Part shown: positions 9,910 through 20,716 of the stretch, piece by piece
How positions within the stretch are numbered: position 1 is the stretch's first letter
Layout of the letters: each line of letters begins with the position of its first letter
Assembly: GCF_037102585.1 (NCBI RefSeq)
Contig: NW_027043819.1
Location: forward strand, 1,674,001 to 1,738,000
Direction of reading: 5' to 3'
DNA: 64,000 nt
Source of the DNA: Saccharomycopsis crataegensis
Taxonomy: Eukaryota; Ascomycota; Saccharomycetes; Ascoideales; Saccharomycopsidaceae
Notes under the pieces: model-generated
Told to the model about the DNA's origin: nothing
Databases searched by the model: none
The model's input: only the letters and a program-made list of their open reading frames with translations
Position numbers and translations under genes: made by a program

Positions 9910-10036
9910 GATTATCAAATGCCTTATTTATTTTATTACTTCAATAGCATACCACCCCAAACCGCTAGTGCTTATTGTTGTGGTTGTGGGATTTTTCTCT
10001 CTGAAAACATCTCACAAACACCTCGCTCTCCCCCCC

Positions 10037-10043
10037 CGGGTAA
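10037..10043 (+). promoter_or_regulatory. Reb1-like site CGGGTAA upstream of RNA15
   Basis: CGGGTAA (TTACCCG on the gene's strand) lies 128-134 bases before the RNA15 ATG and follows a run of C. It matches the Reb1 core site. Confidence 0.4.
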
Positions 10044-10843
10044 CGGAAGTGTCAATGTACCATTTTAGCGGTATTCTACATACTTCTTCTCCTAACGACG
10101 CCCCCAAAATAACCAGTAATAATCGCAGAAAATAAAAATAAAGAAAGATTAGTACTTAAAAGTAATGGCTAGTGACAGAGGGGTAATTACTGTATTCATT
10201 GAAAACCAAAGAAGAAAAAATGATAATATCGCTGTTGTGTTGTAAAAGATGCTGCATTACATTAGAAAGTTTTTGTAATGATTTCCAACAGGATCACCAA
10301 AACATGAGCTAAGGGTTCTCCACAAGATAATGCTGTGATTCAAATACTAGATATTAGCGAGAAAAAAAAAAAGAAAAAATAACATCCCTGAAGCTCATAC
10401 TCTCTGTGTATTTATTCACTGGATCGCTGAGAAACTCAAATGCCATTGAAATCGTTAGAGTCAAAAGCTCTATCAAAAGTTGTGACCTCTACGAGCGCAG
10501 ACAATAGGCATACACCCAAATTAGAAATATTATCAGAAAGTGTGGTATTAACATAATTTGAGAGTAATAAGACCCTCACTGTTTCCGTGGATGGGTTAAT
10601 TTTAGAATTTTTAAGGGTCCTGTACGCACAACCCATCACAAATGGGGCCAACATGCATAATATAATAGATGGTATAAAAAAAACAAAAAACAACTACGTA
10701 CTCGAGGAATTTAAGGATTCCTTAAAAGCGAAATAGGAAAGTGAGGGATGATTAACTAAAAAAAGAATAAGTAAATGTATCTAACACAGTTGAACGATGT
10801 TTCAAGATGTCTTGAGAAAATTTCTTTTTTCCAATTTTTGAAC

Positions 10844-10851
10844 TATATAAA
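10844..10851 (+). promoter_or_regulatory. TATA box of the GPI wall-protein gene
   Basis: TATATAAA lies 124-131 bases before the start codon at 10975. It is a consensus TATA element at a normal yeast distance, typical of stress- or morphology-regulated wall genes. Confidence 0.5.
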
Positions 10852-10960
10852 TACAAAGTATCACCTCGCTTGATAAGTCCACGGTTTAGTTTTTCCAAAG
10901 ACATAAGAGCTCTTCAAGATTTCTATTTCAACTGAAATTGTTTTTTTTTTTTTTCAATAT

Positions 10961-10978
10961 ATGCCTGAAAAGAAATGA
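10961..10978 (+). promoter_or_regulatory. Five-codon uORF overlapping the start codon of the GPI protein gene
   Basis: ATG CCT GAA AAG AAA TGA encodes MPEKK. Its stop TGA (10976-10978) overlaps the main ATG (10975-10977) as ATGA. The TATA box about 115 bases upstream makes inclusion of this uORF in the mRNA plausible. Such an overlap could permit termination-reinitiation or reduce translation. No transcript start is known, so function is inference. Confidence 0.4.
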
Positions 10979-13320
10979 AATTCTTTACGATCTTCCCTTC
11001 AGTCATTGCGGTTGTTACCATATTCCCGTTTTTATCGGATGCCCGGTACCTCAATAGTACTTATAACTTAGAAAGTATTAGTGGCTCAGAGACAGAAATG
11101 TCGTATGTTACTATCACCCATGATATCACCACGGTTATGACAGTCACTTCCTGCGCTGATAATGCTTGTGCTACTTCTTCCATCACTACCGGTGTTACAG
11201 TGATTACCGAAACCATCGATAGTTATACTACAGTTTATACCACCTATTGCCCATTGACTATGACGGCTGCCGTAATTAGTTCCACAGATACAATAATTTT
11301 GAGTGATACCGGCGCCACTGCAATTGATGCCTCGGGTACTCCATCGATTGTTGCTTCCTCTGCTGCCATTTCAACTTCAATTACCTCCCCTATCATCACT
11401 TCAGAATCCAGTGTAAGCTCTACTGAAGCTCTGAGCATTCTTGGTGCATCTGATTCTACAGGTTTGTCTTCACCAGCCAAAACATCAGAATCTGCCAGTG
11501 ATGCCACAGATATCTCTTCAAATATTAGTTCCAGTGCTCAAAATACTGACGAAACCGATGTTTCAATGAGCTCTACAGAAGCTCAAAGCATTCTTGGTGA
11601 ATCTGATTCAACAGTTTCTTCAGTGTACGCCACTTCCACTACCTCCCCAGAACTCACTTCATACGTAACAAAGACTGCGGAAATCACCACGTTCGTCACC
11701 ATCACCAGCTGCTCTAATAATGCCTGCTCTACTACTTCTTTGGAGACAGGGTTAACGGAAATTACCATTACTACTGATGAAACTTTAACTATTAGCACTA
11801 CGTATTGTCCATTGACCTATACTGAAGCCGTTATGGGATCAGGCTCTTCTGTAACTACTTCTACTGTTACTGAACTGTCTTCAAATATTGTCACTACTAC
11901 CACAAGCGACTATTCAGGATGCTATGACATCCCAATTCCCAGCACCGATTATCATGGATCGGAATCATCCACTTCCAACTCATATACCAGCTCTAACATG
12001 ATTTCTTTAACCCAATCCTCCTCTGAAACCAGTAACAATGAGATACTGTCATCTACTGAATCGTCTATTGAGTCTGGTTCCAATATAAGCACTTCCAAAT
12101 CCACCACCGATTCTAAATCTCTGGAAGTAAATGGTATTACCGCTTCTACTGTTGTTTCAGACACTGATACATCAATTGTCCCACAATTGACATCATATAC
12201 TACGAAGACCGCCGAAGAAACCGCTATTGTGACGATAACCAGCTGTCCTAACAATGAATGCTCTACCATTTCTGTAACCACAGGAATTGCAAAGATTACA
12301 ATCACCACTGATGAAACGTTAACTGTTATAACTACTTATTGTCCATTAACCTATACTGAAGCCTTGCTGAGCTCCGGCTCTGTAACCAGCACAATGACTG
12401 TGGAATCTAGTGCTTCCATTGATGTTTATACTAGTACTACTGATAGTACTGTTATCAGTCTGGAGACCTCAACCTCATCTTTTTCATTGTCATCATCAGG
12501 GTCTTCTTTGGCATCATCTTCTATTTTAGGAACGTCAGGCTCTACATCATCCTCTTCTGTTATGTCCAATTCTCTCACTTCATCGACTTCAACTTCAGTT
12601 TCATCCACCACCTCCAAATTAGAGTCCTCAATGAGCTCCCTGACTTTATTAATTTCCCCTTCCTCTACTTCCAGTATATCAACATCGACTCCGACTACTG
12701 AGTCTCTTTATACTAGTACCTCCGTTGAAGCTGTTAGTGGAACCACCGTCTCTACAAGCTCTACCTATACCACGAGTTCCCTATCAACAAGCTCTACTCC
12801 AAAAAGCTCATCAATAGAATCTGGTTCTGCCACCATTGCTTCTGCTACATCTCAATCCTCATCTATCACTAGTACCTTATTAGAAAACAGTGCAAGCACA
12901 ACCGTTATTGTCTCCACATCTTGCCTCGAAAACTCCTGCTACGCTTCATCAATTACCACTGGTGTCACTTTGGTGTATCATACTGAAAGCGGTACTGTTA
13001 CCTCATATACCACTTACTGTCCATTAACCCAATATTCTTCTTCAGATACTTCTACCCCAAGTACCACCGCTGTGGCCACCACTTTGTCCTCTAGTATGGA
13101 AAGTCAAATCACTTCTAGTAGTAGTACTTGGTCAACACCTACCGATTCTTCAATTAGTACAGGTTTCTCAGTGACTGAAGCATCAACTATTTCTTCTGAA
13201 ACAAGCTCGGTGGTTAGTATTTCCACCTATTCGGGCATGGGTATGAGAACCATAGAAGCAAAAAGTTCTATTTTCACCGGCTTGATGGTATTCTTGATTT
13301 CAACTTGGATGCAAATATAA
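10975..13320 (+). CDS. GPI-anchored Ser/Thr-rich cell wall protein with four CX4C...YCPLT repeats
   Basis: 781 residues. There is an N-terminal signal peptide (hydrophobic [17 protein letters not shown], then SDA), a long Ser/Thr-rich stalk suited to O-mannosylation, and a C-terminal hydrophobic tail ([15 protein letters not shown]) ending at the stop, as in GPI precursors. Four diverged repeat units of about 50-60 residues begin near 42, 229, 408 and 639. Each carries a TSCxxNxC pair and a TTYCPLT end, so three Cys per unit. This pattern resembles the flocculin type 3 repeats of Flo11/Hwp1/Rbt1-type adhesins. Around residues 150 and 200 a shorter sequence (STEAxSILGxSDST) is also duplicated. 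There is no obvious N-terminal ligand-binding domain, so a structural wall or stalk role is as likely as adhesion. Confidence 0.85.
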   Translation: MKFFTIFPSVIAVVTIFPFLSDARYLNSTYNLESISGSETEMSYVTITHDITTVMTVTSCADNACATSSITTGVTVITETIDSYTTVYTTYCPLTMTAAVISSTDTIILSDTGATAIDASGTPSIVASSAAISTSITSPIITSESSVSSTEALSILGASDSTGLSSPAKTSESASDATDISSNISSSAQNTDETDVSMSSTEAQSILGESDSTVSSVYATSTTSPELTSYVTKTAEITTFVTITSCSNNACSTTSLETGLTEITITTDETLTISTTYCPLTYTEAVMGSGSSVTTSTVTELSSNIVTTTTSDYSGCYDIPIPSTDYHGSESSTSNSYTSSNMISLTQSSSETSNNEILSSTESSIESGSNISTSKSTTDSKSLEVNGITASTVVSDTDTSIVPQLTSYTTKTAEETAIVTITSCPNNECSTISVTTGIAKITITTDETLTVITTYCPLTYTEALLSSGSVTSTMTVESSASIDVYTSTTDSTVISLETSTSSFSLSSSGSSLASSSILGTSGSTSSSSVMSNSLTSSTSTSVSSTTSKLESSMSSLTLLISPSSTSSISTSTPTTESLYTSTSVEAVSGTTVSTSSTYTTSSLSTSSTPKSSSIESGSATIASATSQSSSITSTLLENSASTTVIVSTSCLENSCYASSITTGVTLVYHTESGTVTSYTTYCPLTQYSSSDTSTPSTTAVATTLSSSMESQITSSSSTWSTPTDSSISTGFSVTEASTISSETSSVVSISTYSGMGMRTIEAKSSIFTGLMVFLISTWMQI

Positions 13321-14181
13321 GTTCCATTTTCCCCTCTGCCTCTAATTTGCTTTTGATTTTTTTTTTTTTTCTTCTCTATCTCTCTTTTTTTTTTTGTATG
13401 GCTGAAGTCCAGTCAAATCTTTTTGAAGTCCTATTTAATTCTTGTAAACCGTCAAATAATACATTAGTTTTCGGATTCGATGTGTAGCATAGAATCATTA
13501 GTTTTCTAATTTGATGAATATAGCATTACATTCTTGAAAATACCTCGTAGTTTGGACACTGGGATAAAGGAATTTTCCCAGTGTTCAGCTTTCACAATGA
13601 TCCCTTTTGTCATGATGGTGCCCTAATGTTTTACCGTTTGGGCAAATTAGAGTTGATACATGCTTGACAAAAAAAACAAGAGAAAGTTAGGAACCTCTTG
13701 AAAGTCTGTTACTGCTGCCCTGTATTCACCCTACCAGCAAATCATCGTATCTCCTCTGTCAATGTTTAGATTCCATCTACATTATTACCTCTCACTGATA
13801 GAGATTTTATTTTGATTTTGCTATTGTTTAATTTCAGGATAAAATCAAAATTTCCAAAAGGTTATGTAGATGTACACAGGAAACGTTGAACCACGCAATT
13901 AGAATCGAGAAATTATCAGAAGAAGTAAAAGGATCCACGGTTACAATTGAAGTGAATGAACACAAGAGTTCATCAAACGTGAATGTTACCATTCAAGATA
14001 TTAAATCAATCGAAGCACAGATTACTGGTCTCAAAGTAATGAAATAGCTTTGATAAGGAATAATAAATTAATTAACTAGTAAGTAAAGACTAATTTAAAA
14101 AGTATGAGGTAAAAACAGATAATAAACTGAAGCATAAAAAACAAAAATGAAACCGAAAACGAGAACAAATTAATACAAACT
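13321..14181. other. Intergenic region with an unexplained coding-like stretch
   Basis: 3' flank shared by the convergent wall-protein gene and ERG13. T tracts lie at 13358-13395. The one notable item is an open, ATG-less stretch on the plus strand at 13838-14047, listed separately. The rest shows no feature. Confidence 0.6.
13838..14047 (+). other. Possible terminal exon of an unidentified small gene
   Basis: A frame of 69 codons plus a TAG stop begins right after TTTAATTTCAG, which looks like a 3' splice acceptor. It has no internal ATG except the penultimate codon, and an in-frame stop lies just upstream, so it could be coding only as a downstream exon. The translation (KISKRLCRCTQETLNHAIRI, then VKGSTVTIEVNE) has a balanced composition and ends cleanly. 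I could not find a convincing donor or first exon: the nearest branch-like sequence is CTCACTGAT near 13791-13799, and no GTANGT donor with an ATG exon stands out. It may be a short spliced gene, a decayed gene or chance. Confidence 0.3.
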
Positions 14182-15689
14182 TTAGTTCTTGACCTTGTAT
14201 TCTCTCTTGTATTTGTCATCGATGTTGACCAAGTAGTAGGTTCCGGATCTCAAGTGTTCAGTGGTACCCTTTGGTTCGTAGCTCTTTTGCAAGTGAATAG
14301 ATTCTCTCAAAGCGATGGCAGCAATGTATTCTTCTGGAGTTCTCTTGAATCTGTTGTTCAATTTGTTGTCAATGTCCAAGTTTTTAGTGATGGCGCTGAT
14401 ATCACCAACAACCTTGGCAGAGAACAAAGAGGAGGCTAAACCAGAACCGTAAGAGAACAAACCAATTCTCTTGCCTTGTAATTTTTCGTTACCGATATAG
14501 AACAATAATGAGGCCAAAGCACCGTAAACAGAGGCAGTATATGTGTTACCAATGTTGGTTGGAACGTTCAATGATTGTTCAACTCTTTCCTTGAACAAAG
14601 GCTTACTCAAACCGACAAAAGCCTTTTCGACGGCCTTATTAGTCAAAGAGTCAGTGTAGCTCATAGTCGAGAAAGCAGGGTCAATTTCTTGGCCTTCAAA
14701 AGCCTTTGGATCAGCAAGATAGTCATTGTACATCATTCTACCGTAAGTCTTGGTGACCAATTTACAAGTTGGGACGTGGAAAACATTGTAGTCAAAGAAT
14801 TGCATACCAACAACGTCTTTGGACAAAGGCTTGGAGTAAGCGGCATCCTTTGGATATTCCAATTCTTTCTTGATGGCCTTGGCAGAGTAAGCTCTGTAAG
14901 CGTGGTCAAAGGCCTTGACGTAACAAGCCAATGAGAAGTGACCATCGACGACAGGGTATTCAGAAGTGAAGTTTGGCTTGTAGAAATCGTAAGCGTGTTC
15001 CATGAAAGAACCACGAGCGCTTTCAAAAACAATCGGAGCGTCTGGACCAACAAGCAAGGCAACGGTACCGGCACCACCAGTTGGTCTGGCAGCTCCTTCA
15101 GAGTAGATGGCAATGTCACCAGCAACGACAATAGCGTCTCTTCCATCCCAAGCATCGGATTGGATCCAGTTAATAGAGTTGAATAAAGCATTGGTACCAC
15201 CGTAACAAGCATTGACGGTGTCAATACCTTCAATATCGTAGTTACCACCAAACAAGGTCATCAATAACGACTTGACAGACTTTGATTTATCCAACAAAGT
15301 TTCAGTACCAACTTCCAATCTACCAATAGAGTTTGGGTCAATGCTGTTGTTCTTCAACAAGTTAGAAGTGACTGTAAGAGCCATGGAGTAAATATCTTCA
15401 CGGTCATTGACAAAGGCCATGTTTGTTTGGCCCAAACCAATAGTGTATTTTCCAGCAGAAACCCCATCGGCTTTTTCCAAGTCAGATTGGTTGACAAACT
15501 ATTGTTTAGTTAGTATTTTCTTTCCATATATAGATCATGTAATTAGAGGGCAGATTACTCGAGCAAAAATCAAAACCTCCAGTATATCTTCGAGAAAACA
15601 TAGAACAAAAAAATCCAATTGCAAGGTATACTTACTTCAGAAGGAATGTAGATTTCAATAGCCTTGATACCAACGTTTTTTGGAGACAT
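14182..15689 (-). CDS. ERG13: HMG-CoA synthase, one intron
   Basis: Exon 1 is 15636-15689 (18 codons) and exon 2 is 14182-15498, giving 456 residues. The intron (15499-15635, 137 bases) has donor GTAAGT, a perfect TACTAAC branch site (15509-15515 on the minus strand) and acceptor CAATAG. Splicing joins ...EIYIPSE to [12 protein letters not shown], restoring the highly conserved start of HMG-CoA synthases. The catalytic Cys is in [14 protein letters not shown], and the glycine-rich [18 protein letters not shown] and YDFYKP motifs are intact. The enzyme condenses acetyl-CoA with acetoacetyl-CoA in the mevalonate pathway towards ergosterol. I saw no CTG codon, which fits high expression. Baker's yeast ERG13 has no intron, as I recall, so the intron is a lineage marker. 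Confidence 0.96.
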
Positions 15690-16085
15690 GATTTAATGTG
15701 ATAAATATAAAGAGTGAGCAAGGGTGAAGGGGAAGTAATTGAAAAAGCGCAAGAAAGAAAGAATTGAATGAACCAGAAATATGTTCTTTTAGTCTCCTCT
15801 TTGTGTTTTAATGGTCTGCTGATGAGAACAGGTCAAGAAAAATTCAGAAAAAAAATCTGATCTTCCCGATCTTGAAAATCTGTACGATCGTTTACTACAT
15901 AGAGGATCCGAGACGGTGAGAGTTATCACCGGGACGGAAATATATTATCACTGTCAATTTCACTACTGCTACTACTACAACAACAACTGTTTGAATTGAA
16001 ACCACTGAAGAATATTCTATTATAAACAGAAAGGGAAATGTAAAGAACCGACAAATATCCAATAAATTTAAATAACACTCAATGA
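15690..16085. other. ERG13 promoter / 3' flank of kelch gene 1
   Basis: 396 bases upstream of ERG13 and beyond the stop of the preceding... that is, left of the stop-side boundary with kelch gene 1 at 16086. Purine-rich near the ERG13 ATG. I saw no clear sterol-response (TCGTATA-type) element and no coding sequence. Confidence 0.5.
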
Positions 16086-18851
16086 TTAAGATTTATCAAC
16101 CAAAGAACGGTAAGACGAAAGGGACAGCTGGGCAAAGATAGGCAAAACTAAGGTCATTATAACTGTCAATGGTACGCCTCGTAGCACAAAATTGGAGAAA
16201 CTACCTTCTGGCGAATTATTCTCGCGAGAGGAATCGAAATCATCATCATTTCCAAGCAATAATCCCCCAATACAGTAGACTTTGCCTTCCGAAAAACAAA
16301 TACAGCCTCCCAAAAGATTCATAGTATTGGTAACCATACCTTTGGTTCGCCAAACGAAAGCCAATTTCTTCAATGTAGCTTCATCAAAATAGCTTCTATT
16401 CAGTAACACAATCTTTCTGAAATCTTCCCGATCGCTATCGTCGATGGCAACTCTGAGGCGTTTGAATAATTCTAAAGGAAGAGGATTTTCTTTGTTAGTG
16501 AAGATTTCTTCATAATCCACATAACTCGATAGCTTGTGGATACACTTGGCGAAAATCCAAGTGTTGGTCGATAAATCCATCATGATTACTCGAAGGTATA
16601 CACCTCTCAGAATCATAACTAGTTGTTTTGCCACTTCATGCGCATCATGACCCCAAGAGTTCTTATAACCTGTGACATTGCTACTGTTATACCGAAGCCT
16701 GGCTTTTATTAGTTCTTTTCTAATGTATTCTTCGGTGAAGCCTCCAATGAAGAACAAATATTGATCGAGCATTATCATCAGGTGGTTTGCTCTATGTAAT
16801 TCACAATCAATGAATTCGCCTGTTGGGGCAGCATTTTCATCAAACTCGTTGGATCTTGCCCTGATTCTTTCCCAGCGTTTAGTGCCAAAAGTATATTTCC
16901 AAAAATCTCCAAATAGGTTACTCAAATTGGTACCACCATGAATCATCATCACCTTATTAATTTTGGAATCGTCCATCTCGGGATTTTGGATCCCCATAGA
17001 AGAATTGGCAGCAAAATGATGAGTTTTCCCATTGATTTGAACTTCGTTCAATAAAATTGACGCGTGGAATGCTCTTGGAGTTGGGCCTTCATTAACTGAT
17101 TCAAGGCAACTATAAAGACCCTCTTCTTCGAATCTCAACACGTTACTGGTACCATCATTGACAAAGGAGAGATCAATCTTCCAATTATAATTGGAACAAG
17201 AAAATTTTTTCGTCAGAGTGTTGTAGCTGTAGCCACCAAAAACGTATAATGATGTGGTGTATTTATTTATCGAGCCGATATTCTGAAACGATTGCTTATT
17301 ATTCATATCAAAGAAATTCATATGAGAAGAAGTCAACATACCAATCATTTTACTGAACTTCATTTCTGACGCAAGAGTCGAATGCCCGAATCTTTCAAGC
17401 TTGATAGGAACCTTAAGGGCTGCATTTTCATCTGGAACCAATTTAATTTGTTGAAATTTAAAAGTCACGGTATCGAGAATCCACGCCTTGTTGTTTACCA
17501 CGAAATCTCTTTCAAAATACCGAGTTCCATTACCATCGATATCATATTGATCATCAATATCAATAGGTTGAGCCACTTTACTAGTAATTTGAAATCCTCC
17601 ATAATAGAAAATATGTCTTTGACTGATCAAGGTGGCACTTGCACAGCATAAAGCAGGAGGAACATCACCAAAAATCTTTGGAGTGGTAATAATGTTAGTT
17701 TCATCATCCATCACGTACAATAGGTCATTATTAACGTAAACTGGATTGTTTAACACTTCATTTTTGAAAGGGAAAGGATAATCAGGGCCTTTGACTTTAA
17801 TTGTGGAAATGTCGCAAAGTTTCTCACCAAAAATCAATTTCACCCCTCCAAACATGAACACTTTATTACCAATGGCCAATGATGTATGATGGATTAATGA
17901 TGGGATAGGGGATTTACCATATATGGTTGGACAATAGGAGTAATTGATGAAATTGTTTTTGAATTCCCGGGTTCTAGTTTGGTTGGCCATATCGACTCTT
18001 TTTTTGGTCACTGCCCCAGGATTGGCAGCCTTTGCCAATTCCTCATCGACTTTATTCAAATTCTTGAGACCAATGTTGGGATCATCTATCATTGACGAAA
18101 TATTGGTAACGTCATTCATTAAAGGAACGGTATTTACTTCTGGAAGGGCTGCATCTGAAGAATATTTGTGGGTATCAATGAAGGACTGCTTTGGACGTAA
18201 TTCTCCCAATTCAATATTATTTTTCACTGATTCACGAGAAGGACGACGAGCTTCAGGAGAGGCAGGAGCCTCCAGCAGTTCTTTTTGATGTTTAGATTTT
18301 GAAAAGTTTCTTTCATCAACCTTCAATAATTCCAGGTTCTTATTTAGCATGGAAATGTCTCCGGGAAATTGCGACTTATCATCAAGATTGATGTCTATAT
18401 TTTCAATAATATTTTTAAAGGCATCTAAATGCATTCGAGCGTTCCAGATTCTTTCATTTTCGATGTACTTGTGGGACACATTGAAAGAAAATGCGCCTGA
18501 ATTGTTCATGAACGAATCAGCAATGCAACTAGATTGCACCAGCTGATCAAAGTACAGTGTCGTTGAGAGTCTATCATTGAAATTAAGCTTATGAAAATAA
18601 TAGTCTTCAAGCTTCGATATTTCTTTGGATTGCCTGATGTACGACTCGTTCGACAGCTGTTGGTTTCGGCTCACATCTGTCGGAGATGTCAGAAAACCAA
18701 CATTGGCTTTCAAGATCTCGCCAAAGTATTCCTTTTTGATAAGCTCCTCCTTTAGTTCGTCAGATCCTTCTTTGGCAGTTTTGTGGTTAAAATAATCAAA
18801 TGGCACCAAGAATGGTGTAAAACTTTGGAAATTAGTGGAATCAAACGTCAT
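16086..18851 (-). CDS. Kelch-repeat protein 1 (Gpb1/Gpb2-like, tentative)
   Basis: 921 residues. The N-terminal ~300 residues are charged and Ser-rich with no clear fold. From about residue 306 a beta-propeller-like region begins with YCPTIYGKSPIPSLIHHTSL and repeats kelch signatures: NKVFMFGGV, RHIFYYGGF, LYVFGGYSY, KVMMIHGGTN, YLFFIGGFTEE and GKVYCIGGLL (about seven blades). The same order occurs in the protein encoded at 25527-28064, so the two are paralogues. The size and plan resemble yeast Gpb1/Gpb2 (Krh1/2), kelch proteins that act with Gpa2 in glucose/cAMP-PKA signalling, but I assign this only tentatively. The C-terminus (VIMTLVLPIFAQLSLS) is mildly hydrophobic. Confidence 0.8.
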   Translation of the reverse strand: MTFDSTNFQSFTPFLVPFDYFNHKTAKEGSDELKEELIKKEYFGEILKANVGFLTSPTDVSRNQQLSNESYIRQSKEISKLEDYYFHKLNFNDRLSTTLYFDQLVQSSCIADSFMNNSGAFSFNVSHKYIENERIWNARMHLDAFKNIIENIDINLDDKSQFPGDISMLNKNLELLKVDERNFSKSKHQKELLEAPASPEARRPSRESVKNNIELGELRPKQSFIDTHKYSSDAALPEVNTVPLMNDVTNISSMIDDPNIGLKNLNKVDEELAKAANPGAVTKKRVDMANQTRTREFKNNFINYSYCPTIYGKSPIPSLIHHTSLAIGNKVFMFGGVKLIFGEKLCDISTIKVKGPDYPFPFKNEVLNNPVYVNNDLLYVMDDETNIITTPKIFGDVPPALCCASATLISQRHIFYYGGFQITSKVAQPIDIDDQYDIDGNGTRYFERDFVVNNKAWILDTVTFKFQQIKLVPDENAALKVPIKLERFGHSTLASEMKFSKMIGMLTSSHMNFFDMNNKQSFQNIGSINKYTTSLYVFGGYSYNTLTKKFSCSNYNWKIDLSFVNDGTSNVLRFEEEGLYSCLESVNEGPTPRAFHASILLNEVQINGKTHHFAANSSMGIQNPEMDDSKINKVMMIHGGTNLSNLFGDFWKYTFGTKRWERIRARSNEFDENAAPTGEFIDCELHRANHLMIMLDQYLFFIGGFTEEYIRKELIKARLRYNSSNVTGYKNSWGHDAHEVAKQLVMILRGVYLRVIMMDLSTNTWIFAKCIHKLSSYVDYEEIFTNKENPLPLELFKRLRVAIDDSDREDFRKIVLLNRSYFDEATLKKLAFVWRTKGMVTNTMNLLGGCICFSEGKVYCIGGLLLGNDDDFDSSRENNSPEGSFSNFVLRGVPLTVIMTLVLPIFAQLSLSSYRSLVDKS

Positions 18852-19237
18852 CTTCTAGTACCACTGACAATCTTTCATCCAAGAACAAACAACAGTAAGA
18901 GACCAGGCCAGCCCAAGAATTCACAGAGCCCACTGGATATATCAGACGAAAAAAGAAAAGAAACAAAAAAAAAAACCAAAATTCCTGGGAGTCTTATCTT
19001 TAATTTGAATTTCTTGGAACAGAAATATATAACAAACCGCCGCCTCTGTGTTTAGACTGTGCTGTTTATTTTTTCTATTTTTTTGCTTGTTTTACCGTTT
19101 TCTGCACATACGCGCACCGCAGGGGGAAATAAAAAGAACCTATCAAACGATTTTAGTTAGTTCTACAGAAATAATAATAATATATAAAGACATCAATTCT
19201 ATCATTAATTTGCTGCTATACGCCTAAATACACATCA
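18852..19237. other. Intergenic region, kelch gene 1 promoter
   Basis: 386 bases between the kelch 1 start and the GCD2 stop, both on the minus strand. It is A-rich, with A tracts near 18965-18977. I see nothing else. Confidence 0.5.
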
Positions 19238-20716
19238 TCAATTAGTTTTGTATTCACGAATAATCACAGGAACAGAAGATGGTGGCAAAGCACCCAATTC
19301 AGTAATAATCTTATTGATGTAGTGAGCAGGGGTCAAATCATACATGATATTAAGAATCTTCAAGTTACTAATGTTGGAAATATCCTTCTTCAAAGGCGAT
19401 TCATCACTGTCCCCGCCTGGGATTTCCAACTTGAAGTTCTGGTCCTTCTGCGACTGGGTATTCTTTTGCTTTTGGGTTTGCTGCTGCTTTGAAGGTTTAC
19501 TTTCTAATTGCTTTTGCTTTATGAAACTTTCAAGGGCAAAATTCTTCTTCTTTGGAGAATCTGTAAAGAAGTCCATAAGGTTATTATAATCGCCAAGTTC
19601 GTTCTGAGTGACACTGTCTAGCTGGATTCTTTCTGAGAATTTGATGGATTCACAACAGACCAAAATTGGAATATCTCTTTTATAAGACATCATAGAAATC
19701 AAGGCAGTACCCACACGAGAATAAAGTCTACCATTTGACAACATAGAATGGGCACCCAAAAATACATAATCAATTTTGATCTCTTCCAACACATTGGATA
19801 ACGCGGTAATGACGTAGTATTTACAATTCTTGAGCCCTTTGGCGATTAAGTTCTTCAATAAGGTCTTCCCTTCAAACAATGGTCGCGAATCAATGATAAT
19901 AATCGTGATGTTTTTCTTATTTTGTTCATTGTAACAATGTAAAAATAATTCCTCCAAGACCTTCGAGTGCCCAAATGTCAAGATGGTGGAATTTTCAGTG
20001 ATGTGAGTTGACGCGAATTTGATAATCATTTTGTCAGTATATTCGATTTTTTCCTTGATGTAAATGTCAATTTTTTCAGCCATTTCCTTTTTGGCATCCA
20101 ATTCCGCCATATCTATAGGTAACACGGATATTTCTTGTTTCATCCATCTAATGGCATTCCCCATTGTCACGCTCAATGGTCTAGAATTTTTCAAATAATC
20201 AATCTGATGTGACAAATAAGCGGTTAAACTTCTGGAGAACATCGAGTTTTCCGGAGTTTGGTAGTCCATAATCACGATTTTGAAAACTTCTAACATGGCT
20301 TTACAACGAGCTATGGAGCCAACGATAGAATAGTTGGCGCAAAGACCAGACAATTCTAAGATCTTTGGGTGTATTATATTGAGCAAATTCAATGGCAATT
20401 TTGCAGTTCGTTGTTCTCGAGTGCTCAAATGGGAAAAGGCAGAAGGAACCTTGGATTCCACGGTGCTCGCTTTCACTGGCTTATTGATAGACTTTTTGAT
20501 TTGGGTGGTACTAGGGGCTGATACCTGTTTCTTTGACTTCTGTTTTTGTTGTTGTTGCTGTTGTTGAGGTTTGTCACCACCACTTGGGGCTGGAGCGTTA
20601 GGGTTTTCTCCAGGTGGCTTACCATCTACTTCCTTTTGAGCAGCTCTTCTTGCGGCCTTTTCCTTTTTTTTGAGCTCCTTGAGCTCCTTGTTAGACAATT
20701 TCTTCTGCTCACTCAT
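19238..20716 (-). CDS. GCD2: Translation initiation factor eIF2B delta subunit
   Basis: 492 residues from the ATG at 20716; I prefer this to the upstream extension to 20791 because MSEQKKLSNKELKELKKKEK is the typical basic start of the family. A low-complexity Lys/Gln/Pro tail (to about 110) precedes the conserved eIF2B alpha/beta/delta domain: IARCKAMLEVFKIVI, LSHQIDYLKNSRPLSVTMGN, ENSTILTFGHSKVLEELFL, ITIIIIDSRPLFEGK, KIDYVFLGAHSMLSNGRLYSRVGT, then PILVCCESIKF. It is the regulatory subunit of the eIF2 guanine nucleotide exchange factor that senses phospho-eIF2 in general amino acid control. I found no CTG codon in the stretches I read. A Reb1-like site lies about 160 bases upstream. Confidence 0.93.
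   Translation of the reverse strand: MSEQKKLSNKELKELKKKEKAARRAAQKEVDGKPPGENPNAPAPSGGDKPQQQQQQQKQKSKKQVSAPSTTQIKKSINKPVKASTVESKVPSAFSHLSTREQRTAKLPLNLLNIIHPKILELSGLCANYSIVGSIARCKAMLEVFKIVIMDYQTPENSMFSRSLTAYLSHQIDYLKNSRPLSVTMGNAIRWMKQEISVLPIDMAELDAKKEMAEKIDIYIKEKIEYTDKMIIKFASTHITENSTILTFGHSKVLEELFLHCYNEQNKKNITIIIIDSRPLFEGKTLLKNLIAKGLKNCKYYVITALSNVLEEIKIDYVFLGAHSMLSNGRLYSRVGTALISMMSYKRDIPILVCCESIKFSERIQLDSVTQNELGDYNNLMDFFTDSPKKKNFALESFIKQKQLESKPSKQQQTQKQKNTQSQKDQNFKLEIPGGDSDESPLKKDISNISNLKILNIMYDLTPAHYINKIITELGALPPSSVPVIIREYKTN

Larger units (their letters stand above)
9910..10974. other. Intergenic region between RNA15 and the GPI protein gene
   Basis: This 1.07-kb gap separates two divergent promoters. 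A Reb1-like CGGGTAA at 10037-10043 lies close to RNA15. On the other side a TATATAAA box at 10844-10851 precedes the wall-protein gene, followed by a T tract and a five-codon upstream ORF (listed separately). A hydrophobic 85-codon minus-strand frame at 10436-10693 lacks a proximal ATG and starts in a homopolymer, so I do not call it a gene. Confidence 0.6.

Noticed and set aside
10436-10693. 85-codon minus-strand frame with a hydrophobic start
   Set aside because: There is no ATG at its beginning; the apparent start is a TTG inside a homopolymer, and the hydrophobic residues come from T-rich DNA.
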